DNA from: Chitinophaga varians
Lineage (GTDB): Bacteria > Bacteroidota > Bacteroidia > Chitinophagales > Chitinophagaceae
Assembly: GCF_014529945.1 (NCBI RefSeq)
Contig: NZ_JACVFB010000001.1
Coordinates: 310,001-374,000, forward strand
Direction: 5' to 3'
DNA length: 64,000 nt
Positions within the stretch are counted from its first letter, which is position 1; every line of letters starts with the position of its first letter. The translations under genes and the position numbers were made by a program. Positions 50,403-59,101 of this stretch are shown in pieces. The notes under the pieces were generated by a model. It had not been told where the DNA came from. It saw only the letters and a list, made by a program, of their open reading frames with translations, and made no database searches.

Positions 50403-51311
50403 ATGGAATACTGCATTGAAGTGGCCGGTCTGGCCTATCAGTTTGGAGACAAAACACCTGTGCTGCAGGATATACAACTAAAGGTGCCGCAAGGGGCTAT
50501 CTATGGTTTCCTCGGACCTAACGGTGCCGGCAAAACGACGACGCTGCGCCTGATCATCGGCCTGCTGCGCATGCAGACCGGCAGCGTGCAAATACTGGGA
50601 CAGTCCTTCCGGCAGCACCGGCTGAACATCCTGCAACAGACAGGCTGCCTGATAGAAAGTCCCGCTATCTATGAACACCTGAGTGCGGCAGATAACCTAC
50701 AGGTATTACAACGTGTCTATCGATGCCCGAAGTCCAATATCATGGAGGCATTGCAGACAGTGGGACTGGAAGCGGTGCATCACAAAAAAGCCGGACAGTT
50801 TTCATTGGGCATGAAACAGCGGCTGGCGCTGGCTATGGCAATATTGCACCGTCCGAGACTGTTGATACTGGACGAGCCTACCAATGGTCTGGACCCTAAT
50901 GGTATCATAGAGATGCGGACGTTGCTGAAGAAAATCAACCGCGAGCAGGGCGTCAGCATCCTGATCTCCAGCCACCTGTTGCCCGAAATAGAGCGGCTGG
51001 CTACGCATGTGGGCATCATCAGCCGTGGACGGATGGTGTTCGAAGGCAGCCTGGAGCAGTTGGCAGGCCTGCGGCAGCAGGTGAGAGGCTACCTGCTGGA
51101 TACGACAGACAACGCCGCGGCGCTGGAATTTTTATCGACACAGGAAATTCCCTTTGTTACCGACACTGACAGGATACAATTACCCGCATTGCCGGTAGCG
51201 GCGATCGTGGAACTGAACGGGCAGCTGGTGCAGCGTGGCATTGGCGTGTATGGTATTCAGCCGGTGAAAAATGATCTGGAAACAATTTTTATGGACCTTA
51301 TTCAAGCATAA
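50403..51311 (+). CDS. ABC transporter ATP-binding protein (BcrA-like)
   Basis: The 302-residue ATPase has Walker A GPNGAGKT (about 38-45), the ABC signature FSLGMKQRL, and Walker B LLILDEPTNGLDP. The C-terminal extension of about 80 residues is common in bacitracin- and lantibiotic-type exporters. It drives the permease at 51315, which starts 3 nt later. A two-component system follows. The ATG at 50403 is chosen over a start at 50355. Confidence 0.92.
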   Translation: MEYCIEVAGLAYQFGDKTPVLQDIQLKVPQGAIYGFLGPNGAGKTTTLRLIIGLLRMQTGSVQILGQSFRQHRLNILQQTGCLIESPAIYEHLSAADNLQVLQRVYRCPKSNIMEALQTVGLEAVHHKKAGQFSLGMKQRLALAMAILHRPRLLILDEPTNGLDPNGIIEMRTLLKKINREQGVSILISSHLLPEIERLATHVGIISRGRMVFEGSLEQLAGLRQQVRGYLLDTTDNAAALEFLSTQEIPFVTDTDRIQLPALPVAAIVELNGQLVQRGIGVYGIQPVKNDLETIFMDLIQA

Positions 51312-51314
51312 ATC

Positions 51315-52076
51315 ATGTTGGCATATTTCTATAGTGTTCAGAGTGAATGGCTCAAAAGAAAGCACAGCGCCGCCGTCTGGCTCACCCTTTTAGGCGGTAT
51401 GTTTGTACCGTTGATCATATTGGGCGTTCGGTTTTATCATTTCGACCAGCTGGCGGGGCAAAACGCATCGGCCGACCTCTGGGAGCGGTTATACCGTTAT
51501 GGCTGGCAATACATGGGTTTTTTACTGCTGCCTCTGGGATGTATTCTGGTAACGAGCCTGATCACACAGCAGGAAACACGCAGCAATGCCTGGAAGTTAT
51601 TGCATGTAACACCACAACGGTTTACCACCATCTTTCTGGCCAAGCTGACGGTTATGCTGATACTCCTATTGTTCCTCTTTATACTGTTTAACATCAGTCT
51701 TTACCTCACGGGTGTGGTGCCTGCCTGGGTGATACGTGATGTGCCGTACCCCGTGGCCGCTTTCCCCTGGATGAAGTACCTGTCCGGCAGCGGGCAGTTC
51801 CTGTTGGGCTGCCTGCCGATCATCGCGTTGCAGTATCTGTTGGGATTGCGCTACCGGAATTTTATGTTGCCGCTGGGAATAGGATTGGGCTTGTATATTG
51901 CCTCTGCGATAGCCCTCTCCTGGAAGTATGCCTACACTATTCCTTATATTTATTGTATGATACTGGCCAATCAGAGGGTAATACCGTCTGGTATTTACAT
52001 CATGTCGGCCGGCTATTTTGTGATGTTTGGGGTGTTGGCTTATATCCTGTATATCAGAAAAAAAGAGAAAGGATAA
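51315..52076 (+). CDS. ABC transporter permease (ABC-2 type)
   Basis: The 253-residue protein has six predicted membrane helices of the BcrB/NosY-type: one near the start after YSVQSEWLKRKHSAAVWLTL, four in the middle and one near the C-terminus. Together with the ATPase it should move a drug or peptide. The next gene starts on the last base of its stop codon (TAATG), so the set is translated together. Confidence 0.88.
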   Translation: MLAYFYSVQSEWLKRKHSAAVWLTLLGGMFVPLIILGVRFYHFDQLAGQNASADLWERLYRYGWQYMGFLLLPLGCILVTSLITQQETRSNAWKLLHVTPQRFTTIFLAKLTVMLILLLFLFILFNISLYLTGVVPAWVIRDVPYPVAAFPWMKYLSGSGQFLLGCLPIIALQYLLGLRYRNFMLPLGIGLGLYIASAIALSWKYAYTIPYIYCMILANQRVIPSGIYIMSAGYFVMFGVLAYILYIRKKEKG

Positions 52077-53098
52077 TGATAAAGAAGATGACTGTTGTAC
52101 TGTTTCATCTGGCGTATTGGATGATGTACTGCTTCCTGATTTTCCTCTTTATGGTAATCGTTACCAAAGGGGACCTCCGCTCCGTGAACCTGCTCGGTTC
52201 CGCGCCGGTGGCTATCTTTTGTTTTGTGCCTGCTTTTCTGGGTTTCTATAGTTTTTCTGGGTTGCTGTTTGGCCGTTATCTGCATCCCCAACGAATAGGA
52301 ACGTTTTTGTTGGCAGGCGTCATCACCGTACTTTCCTGTGGTGCCGTTTCCCTTTTGCTGATGTGGCCCTACAGAGGATTTGCAACTCATTGGCAGCAGT
52401 TGGAGATGCTGCTGGTCATGGCCGCGCTGGCAGCCATTCATGGCATTATCGGATTAGTGCTGAAAGGCTTTATTAGTTGGTATAATGACATCAAGGTAAA
52501 AGAAGAACTCAACAGAAAAAATTATGAGACATCCATGGCATTGATCAAAGCGCAGATCAACCCACATTTTTTATTTAATACGATTAATAATATCGATGTG
52601 CTGATTTCTAAAGATGCAGGGAAAGCTTCCTTATATCTCAATAAACTATCGGGTATCATGCGGTTTATGTTGTATGAAACCAACGGGGAGATGATACCGC
52701 TGTCGCGGGAGATGACCTACATCGACCAGTATATAGAATTACAGCGTATCCGTTCATCCAACGACGGTTATATAACCTATGAAGTGGATGGAACGCCCGA
52801 TAACCGTATGATTGCGCCGATGCTGTTTATTTCCTATATCGAAAATGCTTTTAAGCATGCAGAACATAAAAAAGCAGAAAATGCCATACAGATACGTTTG
52901 CACATAGCAAATGATCGGATGGTGTTTATGTGCCGCAACCTGTACAGCGTAGACGCACCGATGAAACAGGAACACAACGGGCTGGGCAATGAGCTGCTGC
53001 AAAAACGGTTACAGTTATTATATCCCGGCAGGCATGAGCTGGACATCACCCGGGAAAAGGGTGTTTATCAGGTAAACCTTATATTACACGACGCATGA
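52076..53098 (+). CDS. LytS-type sensor histidine kinase
   Basis: The 340-residue protein has four membrane helices (about 8-120), a short linker helix, and a His_kinase domain with His164 in ALIKAQINPHFLFNTIN. ATP-binding motifs IAPMLFISYIENAFKHA and GLGNELLQKRLQLLY follow. It has no extracellular domain, as in many kinases that sense through a partner ABC transporter. The start at MIKKM is chosen because it sits at the stop of the permease gene. It is coupled to the response regulator by an ATGA overlap. Confidence 0.9.
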   Translation: MIKKMTVVLFHLAYWMMYCFLIFLFMVIVTKGDLRSVNLLGSAPVAIFCFVPAFLGFYSFSGLLFGRYLHPQRIGTFLLAGVITVLSCGAVSLLLMWPYRGFATHWQQLEMLLVMAALAAIHGIIGLVLKGFISWYNDIKVKEELNRKNYETSMALIKAQINPHFLFNTINNIDVLISKDAGKASLYLNKLSGIMRFMLYETNGEMIPLSREMTYIDQYIELQRIRSSNDGYITYEVDGTPDNRMIAPMLFISYIENAFKHAEHKKAENAIQIRLHIANDRMVFMCRNLYSVDAPMKQEHNGLGNELLQKRLQLLYPGRHELDITREKGVYQVNLILHDA

Positions 53099-53781
53099 AG
53101 ATCAGTTGTATTATTGTAGAAGATGAGCCGTTGGCCATGGAGCGGGCGAAGGAGTACGTAGGGAAGCTGCCTTACCTGCATCTGCTGGAAACCTTTGATA
53201 ATGGCGCCGATGCCATGGTATATCTGCGGCTGCATCCCGTACAGCTCATTTTGCTGGACATCAATATTCCCGGTATCTCCGGCATACAGCTGCTGGAAAC
53301 AGCCAACACCCGCTGCGAAGTGGTGCTGATCACCGCCTATGAAAAATATGCCCTGAAAGGCTATGAGTTGAATGTGACCGACTATCTGCTGAAGCCGTAT
53401 ACGTTCGATCGTTTTGTGCAGGCGATGGACAAGGTGCAATATAATCTGCAGCGACAGGCCACCACCGCTCCGGATTACATCTTCATCAAAACTTCCTGGA
53501 GACTGGAAAAAGTAGCGCTGGAGGATATTTTGTATATAGAAGGTCGTCGTGATTACCGTAAAGTATATACGCAGCAGAAACAGATCATGACCCTGCAACC
53601 ATTTGGCTGGTTCGAGCAGGAGCTGCCGCCACAGCAGATCTGCCGGGTACATAAATCCTATATGGTGGCCATTGCCAAAATAGACAGTATTGAAAAGGAC
53701 GGTATTCTTATTGCCGGTATTACCATTCCCGTATCCGAGACCTACCGTAAACAGTTTTATGCGTTGATTACACGCGGCTGA
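53095..53781 (+). CDS. LytTR-family response regulator
   Basis: The 228-residue protein has a receiver domain (about 1-118; acidic E9/D10/E11 and phospho-acceptor Asp55 in LILLDINIPG) and a C-terminal LytTR DNA-binding domain (about 130-228, VALEDILYIEGRRDYRKVY). It should be phosphorylated by the kinase encoded just upstream and would control the ABC genes or the convergent membrane genes. Its 3' end overlaps the convergent gene at 53768 by 14 nt. Confidence 0.92.
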   Translation: MKISCIIVEDEPLAMERAKEYVGKLPYLHLLETFDNGADAMVYLRLHPVQLILLDINIPGISGIQLLETANTRCEVVLITAYEKYALKGYELNVTDYLLKPYTFDRFVQAMDKVQYNLQRQATTAPDYIFIKTSWRLEKVALEDILYIEGRRDYRKVYTQQKQIMTLQPFGWFEQELPPQQICRVHKSYMVAIAKIDSIEKDGILIAGITIPVSETYRKQFYALITRG

Positions 53782-54301
53782 TTTTACGGTGGGCAAACCA
53801 ATAAGGCACCACAAAAATTAATACAGCAGCGGCTATCCGGTACCTGTTTGTGTCTGGTTCATGGTTGGGTGAATATTGATACGAATCTATTCCGGTTATA
53901 TTGTATATCCAGTGCCTGATTTCTATGGCATGTACGATGGCGCCGATACTGATTAATAACAGACAGGTAAACCAAACGGTGGTGTTACGTTTACGGGAGA
54001 ACGCCAATACAGGGACTATCCCTAACAATAGCAGTGCCATTATCGTAACCATTGCACCATAATCCCTCTGGACAGGCTCTTCTCCGCCCATACCGGCGAT
54101 TAATATCATTACAACGTTTAGAAAAATTGACAATCCCATCATTATTAACCCCAATATGGCAAAGGGGATATTGGCATTGTGAAGATAATAGGGCCGTATC
54201 CTTTTCAGAGCAGGTATGAAAACAGATGCGATCAGAAAAAGAAAGATGGAAACGATGCAGCCTTGCAGCAGATAGATAGTGGTATCCCAGACAAATATCA
54301 T
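53768..54301 (-). CDS. Membrane protein, tandem paralog 1
   Basis: The 177-residue protein has four to five predicted membrane helices and belongs to a three-copy local family. Shared marks are an opening (F/I)VW-x-L-x-GC (VWDTTIYLLQGC), IRPYYLHNANIPFAI, and a C-terminal VLAFSRKRNTTVWFTCLLLI segment. No known family was recognised. It overlaps the response regulator gene tail to tail. Confidence 0.7.
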   Translation of the reverse strand: MIFVWDTTIYLLQGCIVSIFLFLIASVFIPALKRIRPYYLHNANIPFAILGLIMMGLSIFLNVVMILIAGMGGEEPVQRDYGAMVTIMALLLLGIVPVLAFSRKRNTTVWFTCLLLISIGAIVHAIEIRHWIYNITGIDSYQYSPNHEPDTNRYRIAAAVLIFVVPYWFAHRKISRV

Positions 54302-54359
54302 GGTATATAGGTTGTCCCCTAAAATAGGGAAAACGACTGAAATACTGCATCAGTCTTCT

Positions 54360-54887
54360 TTATGGCTGAGATGCCCGGTGAATGCTACGACGAGTGAGCC
54401 AGTGACAGAACAGGAAAAATACAAGGGCAATGGCCAGACGGTACCATTTTATAATGGGTTCTTCAGACTTAAAAGACCAGAACCGGCCCTCCCTCACGAA
54501 CAGACCAGTCCAGTCTGTTATTGCATTAGCATGTGTGATCGCCCAGATGCTGACAACTAACAAACAGGTAAACCATACCCTGGTATTGCGTTTACGGGAA
54601 AAAGCCAAAATAGGTACTATGCCCAGTAATAGTAGGCCCACTAATACGAATTTTGCCCAATAGAAGAGGAGGTGGCCATTGGTCTCCGATACCAAAATGG
54701 TGTACAAATAAACTAAAATCCCCAGTGGCACCAGACCTATAATAGCAAAAGTAATATTGGCTACACGGAGATATGCCGGTCGTATATTTTTCAGCGAGGG
54801 GATATATACGGATACTATCAGAAAAAGCAGCAGTGAGATGGCACAGCCATCTATCAGGTAGGTAAGAATGTCCCAAACATTTTCCAT
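54360..54887 (-). CDS. Membrane protein, tandem paralog 2
   Basis: The 175-residue protein is the nearest relative of paralog 1: VWDILTYLIDGC at the start, IRPAYLRVANITFAI in the middle, and ILAFSRKRNTRVWFTCLLVV near the end, again with four or five helices. It ends 58 nt before paralog 1 begins. No family or function is recognised. Confidence 0.7.
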   Translation of the reverse strand: MENVWDILTYLIDGCAISLLLFLIVSVYIPSLKNIRPAYLRVANITFAIIGLVPLGILVYLYTILVSETNGHLLFYWAKFVLVGLLLLGIVPILAFSRKRNTRVWFTCLLVVSIWAITHANAITDWTGLFVREGRFWSFKSEEPIIKWYRLAIALVFFLFCHWLTRRSIHRASQP

Positions 54888-54938
54888 GGGCTTATTGGTT
54901 ACGGTGTAAAATACGAATAAAAAGGCGATGGGGTACCG

Positions 54939-55454
54939 TTATCCGGAAGTTTTACCAATTTTGCGCAAGGTTTGATAATAGCATCCGGCAAAGAATACAA
55001 CGGTGGCGATAGTTATCTGTAGGTAGGGAAAATTAGCTGCCTGTTGTGCCGCTGCTGTATTGCCATTCTTCGCAGCATTCCATAAGAAAAGATATTCTAT
55101 CACCTTTGTGACCAGCAGGGAAAACAATAACAGCCAGGTGAAACCCCTGTTCTCCGCCCGCTTCCCTAAAAGCGCCATCAGAGAGAGTATGCAGGGGAGT
55201 ACTATCTCGAAAAGGAATACCGGAGGTGGAAAATAAAAGAGTATGTTGTTGGCATCAAATGGATTCGGAAGTATCAGAAACATGGTTATTATCTTCAATA
55301 GCGTAATGACGGCGACAGCGGTGTTGGCGGTCTTCAGGTAAGCCGGACGGATGGTCCTGAACGATTTCCAATATTCGCAGCCCGCAAAAAACAGCAGCAT
55401 AGATAGTATATAACCAGATATCAGGTGATGGAGAAAGTTCCAGATGTATTCCAT
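54939..55454 (-). CDS. Membrane protein, tandem paralog 3
   Basis: The 171-residue protein is the most diverged of the three: IWNFLHHLISGYILS, IRPAYLKTANTAVAV, then LMALLGKRAENRGFTWLL in the position where the others have the SRKRN segment. I start at MEYIWNF (55454) because it aligns with the starts of the other two; the frame extends to 55520. A TACTTTTG element lies upstream at 55482. Confidence 0.68.
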   Translation of the reverse strand: MEYIWNFLHHLISGYILSMLLFFAGCEYWKSFRTIRPAYLKTANTAVAVITLLKIITMFLILPNPFDANNILFYFPPPVFLFEIVLPCILSLMALLGKRAENRGFTWLLLFSLLVTKVIEYLFLWNAAKNGNTAAAQQAANFPYLQITIATVVFFAGCYYQTLRKIGKTSG

Positions 55455-55481
55455 AGTTTTAGGCATAAGGTTGTTACTTTG

Positions 55482-55489
55482 CAAAAGTA
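55482..55489 (-). promoter_or_regulatory. -7 box ahead of paralog 3
   Basis: On the minus strand TACTTTTG (55489-55482), a match to TAnnTTTG, lies 27 nt upstream of the ATG at 55454. The plus strand also reads TACTTTGC here, toward the RNA ligase gene, so the two divergent genes may share this small region. Confidence 0.45.
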
Positions 55490-55504
55490 AAGACAAATGG
55501 ATAT

Positions 55505-56017
55505 ATGTTCCAATTGCCATCCAAACCAGTCATCGTAACACTCGAAATAGACCCTTCCGATATGGCACGGTTCAATGCCTTGCGGGAATTGTACTTCCCG
55601 GGCCATGCCAACTATCTGGAGGCGCATCTTACCTTGTTTTACCGCTTGCCCGGAATGGAAGCTACTATTCCGGAAACATTGCAACGATATAGTCGAAGAG
55701 CGCCGATTACCCTTGAAGTAAACGGTATCGTCAACTTTGGTACCGGGGTGGCCTATACGCTGTTTGCCCCGGCGCTGCAGGAGCTGCACCGGGATTTACA
55801 GGCAGCATTTGATCCCTGGCTGGTACGGCAGGACCGGCAGCCGCTTCGTCCGCACATTACCATACAAAACAAAGTCACCGCTTTTAAGGCAGCGCAACTG
55901 CATGCCCAATTGATGGAAACATTCACTCCTTTTAATATTACCGCTACCGGCTTTGGTACCTGGGCTTATCTGCGCGGCCCCTGGAAAGCGCTGGATAAAT
56001 TTATCTTTCACGAATAG
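55505..56017 (+). CDS. 2'-5' RNA ligase family protein
   Basis: The 170-residue protein has the 2H phosphoesterase fold with both catalytic H-x-T/S motifs: HLTLFYRLP near residue 40 and HITIQNK near 117. Members act as RNA ligases or cyclic phosphodiesterases on RNA ends or small molecules; which of these applies cannot be told. It is divergent from paralog 3. Its stop overlaps the convergent phosphatase gene by 10 nt. Confidence 0.85.
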   Translation: MFQLPSKPVIVTLEIDPSDMARFNALRELYFPGHANYLEAHLTLFYRLPGMEATIPETLQRYSRRAPITLEVNGIVNFGTGVAYTLFAPALQELHRDLQAAFDPWLVRQDRQPLRPHITIQNKVTAFKAAQLHAQLMETFTPFNITATGFGTWAYLRGPWKALDKFIFHE

Positions 56018-56745
56018 ATCACGCGGACAACAGCGATATCATCAGCAGGTTTTAGTCCATGCAGATGCTCCAGGGTTTTCAGCTTACGGTCCAGCATGTC
56101 TTCGTATTCGTTGAAATGGAGGTCATGCAGGAGAAAGTCCATTGGATCTGTTTCGGTGTTCGCTGCGTCGTGGATGGGTTGAAATAGCATGATGCCGTCA
56201 GTGGCAATGCTGACATCATGGATATGCTCTACCAGTACTTTCTGATGGAGAGAATCGTACCAGGTGTTAAAGTTTTCATGAAGATGGAAACCGAGGTAGT
56301 CGGGTTTATTATCCTGATCAAATACAGTAACGGTGCCGTTTACACTGATTAGTCCATCGCCGATGGCGAGTATAAAGCCATTGTTTTGTTTTTTGTCAGC
56401 CAGAAACAGGATCAGTGTAGTGAGCAGGTCTTTTTGTTCGAGCAGTAGCTGGCTTTGCAATTGTTTCAGGTGATGCATCAATTCCGCCAGTATTTGCTTC
56501 AGTTGTTCTTCCAGTGAGGGGGTGGTAGCGCCGGGCCGGTACAGTTCCTGGTATCCTTGCGTAATACATATCTTCCGGAGTATACGGGCTACGAGCGTAG
56601 ACACAAAATAGCTATCACGGGCCATCGTGCACCCGTCCATGACGGCCATCAGTGTTCTGTCAGTACCCGGGTTTTCGATCAGAAAATAGTCTTCGCAGTG
56701 GTTGAGGTGAAAGTCACCGATTTGAAGGGTGGAGTATATCTTCAT
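56008..56745 (-). CDS. PP2C-like protein phosphatase
   Basis: The 245-residue protein has PP2C motifs in order: CEDYFLIE, AVMDGCT with metal-binding Asp, LAIGDGLI, VSIATDGIM and PADDIAVVRV. These are the metal- and phosphate-binding parts of serine/threonine phosphatases. There is no regulatory domain or kinase partner nearby. It stands alone on its strand and overlaps the RNA ligase gene tail to tail. Confidence 0.82.
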   Translation of the reverse strand: MKIYSTLQIGDFHLNHCEDYFLIENPGTDRTLMAVMDGCTMARDSYFVSTLVARILRKICITQGYQELYRPGATTPSLEEQLKQILAELMHHLKQLQSQLLLEQKDLLTTLILFLADKKQNNGFILAIGDGLISVNGTVTVFDQDNKPDYLGFHLHENFNTWYDSLHQKVLVEHIHDVSIATDGIMLFQPIHDAANTETDPMDFLLHDLHFNEYEDMLDRKLKTLEHLHGLKPADDIAVVRVIYS

Positions 56746-56784
56746 ATAGGGAAGCTGCGAAGATATTCAATTTCCCTCTTATAG

Positions 56785-56808
56785 TAGCCCAGGGCTTCAG
56801 CCCTGGGA
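56785..56808. repeat. Dispersed palindrome, REP-like
   Basis: TAGCCCAGGGCTTCAGCCCTGGGA lies between the phosphatase start and the terminator of the lipoprotein gene. It is the same element as in each 158-bp unit and near 44375, with the middle bases changed. Confidence 0.65.
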
Positions 56809-56811
56809 CGG

Positions 56812-56848
56812 AAATAAAAAAAACGCCTCCGGATGGGAGACGTTTTTT
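56812..56848 (-). terminator. Intrinsic terminator after the lipoprotein gene
   Basis: AAACG-C-CTCC and GGAG-A-CGTTT pair with one mismatch (56821-56845). On the minus strand it is followed by eight T residues. The glycine-zipper gene ends 23 nt upstream of it. Confidence 0.75.
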
Positions 56849-56870
56849 ATGATGAAATAAATGTCTTTAA

Positions 56871-57353
56871 TTATTGACGTGCAGCTTTTTTCTTCTTGGA
56901 GTGATCAACGATCGCGCCGGTACCTGCACCTACGCCTGCACCAATGATAGCGCCGATGGCGGCACCTTTCACGCGGTCAGGGTTTACGATCGCGCCGGTA
57001 ATGGCGCCTGCGCCTGCACCTACCACTGCACCTTTAGCTGTGTGGCTCCAGCCTTTTTTCTTTTGTGGGGCAGGAGCGGGAGCGGGTGCCGCAGCTGGTG
57101 TATTGTCGGCAGCTACGGTGTTGGGCGCCGCGTAACTGTTACGTTCAGGCGATTCAATCCGCTGGCCTTTATGGGCTGCATGTTTGATAGTGTTGATAGA
57201 GTCGATTACCTGTTGTTTGGCTACGTTGATAGCATTGATGGAATCGATCGTCTCTTTTTTGGCCTTTTCAACGGCAGCCGCAGTATCTGTGCTGTTACTG
57301 TTACATGCGAAAAGTGTTACTACAGTGGCCAAGGCTAAAACTATCTGTTTCAT
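56871..57353 (-). CDS. Glycine-zipper lipoprotein (YMGG-like)
   Basis: The 160-residue protein has a lipoprotein signal with a lipobox ending LFAC (about residue 17), a charged coiled-coil-like middle (KKETIDSINAINVAKQQVID), and a Pro/Ala linker. The C-terminal glycine-zipper is AVVGAGAGAITGAIV followed by AIGAIIGAGVGAGTGAIV. It should sit in the outer or inner membrane leaflet. Similar proteins are abundant in Bacteroidota, with roles in envelope integrity suspected but not proven. Confidence 0.82.
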   Translation of the reverse strand: MKQIVLALATVVTLFACNSNSTDTAAAVEKAKKETIDSINAINVAKQQVIDSINTIKHAAHKGQRIESPERNSYAAPNTVAADNTPAAAPAPAPAPQKKKGWSHTAKGAVVGAGAGAITGAIVNPDRVKGAAIGAIIGAGVGAGTGAIVDHSKKKKAARQ

Positions 57354-57484
57354 GGTTCAAATTTTTTGAAAATTCTAGGTTTAACCAGCAGCCTGCGAAA
57401 ATTATGCCATATGTATAAAATGACGTATAAAAATTTAGTTTTATGACAGCTATGGTTGTTGGATATTTAATATATGATTGACCG

Positions 57485-58147
57485 TTAGTCAGTTATCCGG
57501 GAAGAGTATGTTATGTTCCGGGGCAGCCGGCGGACAATCAGCCAGGCCACGAAGAGGTTGGGCACCCAGCAAAGCCATGCCACCACGCGATAGGCAATGA
57601 TAAAATAATGCAGTTCATATACCAGCAGCGGGAGCCACAACCGGAGGGTGACCGCAGCGAGGCAGGCGGCGTAGCTGTAGATCATCAGTTGCTCATGTTG
57701 GGTGGTATTACCCTGACGGACCGTTGTATAGGCCAGCAGGGTAGTGGTGAACCATACGATAGCGAGACCGATAAATCCGGTTTGCGCGATAGGGCCGCCG
57801 GTGGCGGTGAAGCCGATGCAGAAGCCAGCCAGGCTGCTGACTATGGCGGCGATGACATATACTTTGCCCAGTTGCCGGTGCCACTGTACTTTCCGTTCCC
57901 GCAGCCTGCGGCTGAACTGTAGCCAGCCGGTCAACAGTGCTATTCCGCCGGGTATGATGTGGGCGTAAAAGCCGATGCGCCACAGGGTATTGCTCAGCAG
58001 TGCCGGTGGTTTGGAGCGCAGCAGCCCGAATTTTTCTCCCAAAATAAAATACAGGGAAGGGTAAAGGCCAACGATAATGGCCAGCAGCGATAAGAGTATC
58101 CAGGCAGAGATACGGAAATATTTTGCCGTGGCAGAAGGGGTGGTCAT
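57485..58147 (-). CDS. DUF2306 membrane protein
   Basis: The 220-residue protein has about six membrane helices and the DUF2306 marks HIIPGGIALLTGWLQFSRRL, WHRQLGKVYVIAAIVSS and QHEQLMIYSYAACLAAV, with conserved His and Arg residues inside helices. Function is unknown. It stands alone; the AraC gene upstream on the same strand is about 75 nt away. Confidence 0.85.
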   Translation of the reverse strand: MTTPSATAKYFRISAWILLSLLAIIVGLYPSLYFILGEKFGLLRSKPPALLSNTLWRIGFYAHIIPGGIALLTGWLQFSRRLRERKVQWHRQLGKVYVIAAIVSSLAGFCIGFTATGGPIAQTGFIGLAIVWFTTTLLAYTTVRQGNTTQHEQLMIYSYAACLAAVTLRLWLPLLVYELHYFIIAYRVVAWLCWVPNLFVAWLIVRRLPRNITYSSRITD

Positions 58148-58221
58148 GAAGTCAGGGATTTAACTCCTATAAGTTGCGAATAAAATCCGGGATTAACAAC
58201 GTCGATTTTGACCACGACAGG

Positions 58222-59097
58222 TTAACGGGCGGTTTCCTGCTTCCGGTTCATTTTCCGGTATATGCCCGGGGTAGTACCCCGGTATTTTTTGAACAGCCGG
58301 GAGAGGTAGCTCTCATCTGTAAACCCCAGTTCCTGCGCTATTTCCCGTACCCGCATATTGCTGTAGGAAAGGCGGATGTCTACCAGTTTCAGTTTGTAGC
58401 CGATGACATAATCCTGTATGCTTTCCCCTGTATGTTTTTTGAAGTATTCGCCGAGGTAATGCACAGACATGTTGAAGTGTGCCGCCAGTGCCGGCATGCG
58501 CAGCATTTCCGGCTGATAGATATGTTCCTGCAGGTAGCTGATCATGCGGAGGACGGAGAAGGGGCCGTTGTTTTCCTGTACATCGGGGGTTTCTGACATC
58601 AGGAGATTGCGGGCGATGAGATTGAGCAGGATGGAGATGGACTGACGGATGATCAGTTGGTAGCCTTTGCCATGCTGTTGATGTTCCCGGGCGATGCTTC
58701 CCAGCAGGGCCTGGGCAGTGGTTTCGTCTGCCGCGTCGCGGAAGATACAGCCGGCTTTCGTGTGATAGTTGTTAAAGATATAGTCCGTTTTTTTCATCCA
58801 GTCGCACAGCTCCAGCCGTTCAGCATCATCTTTTAATTGTGTGATAAAAAGCTGGGTAAAGCGAATAATAGTAAAAGCAGTGTGCCGCGCGATATCGCAG
58901 TGATAGCGGTCATCCGGGGTTATGAGGAATAGTTTGCCCGGGTGGTATTCATATCGATTGCCATTGATATGATAATGTCCGTTCCCTTCGCGGATATATA
59001 CCAGCTGAAAGGTAGGCTGGGAGAGCCGTATGTTTTCCCAGGTATCTTTCTCTTCCAGTACGATGTCATATGGCTCGTGCAGCAGTTTGTTGAACAT
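58222..59097 (-). CDS. AraC-family regulator
   Basis: The 291-residue protein has an N-terminal cupin-like region (about 10-90, YIREGNGHYHINGNRYEY) and a C-terminal AraC domain (about 185-285) with FNMSVHYLGEYFKKH and VREIAQELGFTDESYLSRLF. It is divergent from the DHA2 efflux gene 89 nt away and is its likely regulator. The start at MFNKLL (59097) puts the -7 box four bases upstream; the frame to 59148 adds 17 unlikely residues. Confidence 0.88.
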   Translation of the reverse strand: MFNKLLHEPYDIVLEEKDTWENIRLSQPTFQLVYIREGNGHYHINGNRYEYHPGKLFLITPDDRYHCDIARHTAFTIIRFTQLFITQLKDDAERLELCDWMKKTDYIFNNYHTKAGCIFRDAADETTAQALLGSIAREHQQHGKGYQLIIRQSISILLNLIARNLLMSETPDVQENNGPFSVLRMISYLQEHIYQPEMLRMPALAAHFNMSVHYLGEYFKKHTGESIQDYVIGYKLKLVDIRLSYSNMRVREIAQELGFTDESYLSRLFKKYRGTTPGIYRKMNRKQETAR

Positions 59098-59101
59098 GTT
59101 G

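Noticed and set aside
51953-52075. Upstream extension of the histidine kinase frame
   Set aside because: It lies inside the permease gene; the ATG at 52076 fits the stop/start overlap.
53068-53814. Minus-strand frame of 248 codons
   Set aside because: It covers the LytTR response regulator, which has intact receiver and DNA-binding domains.
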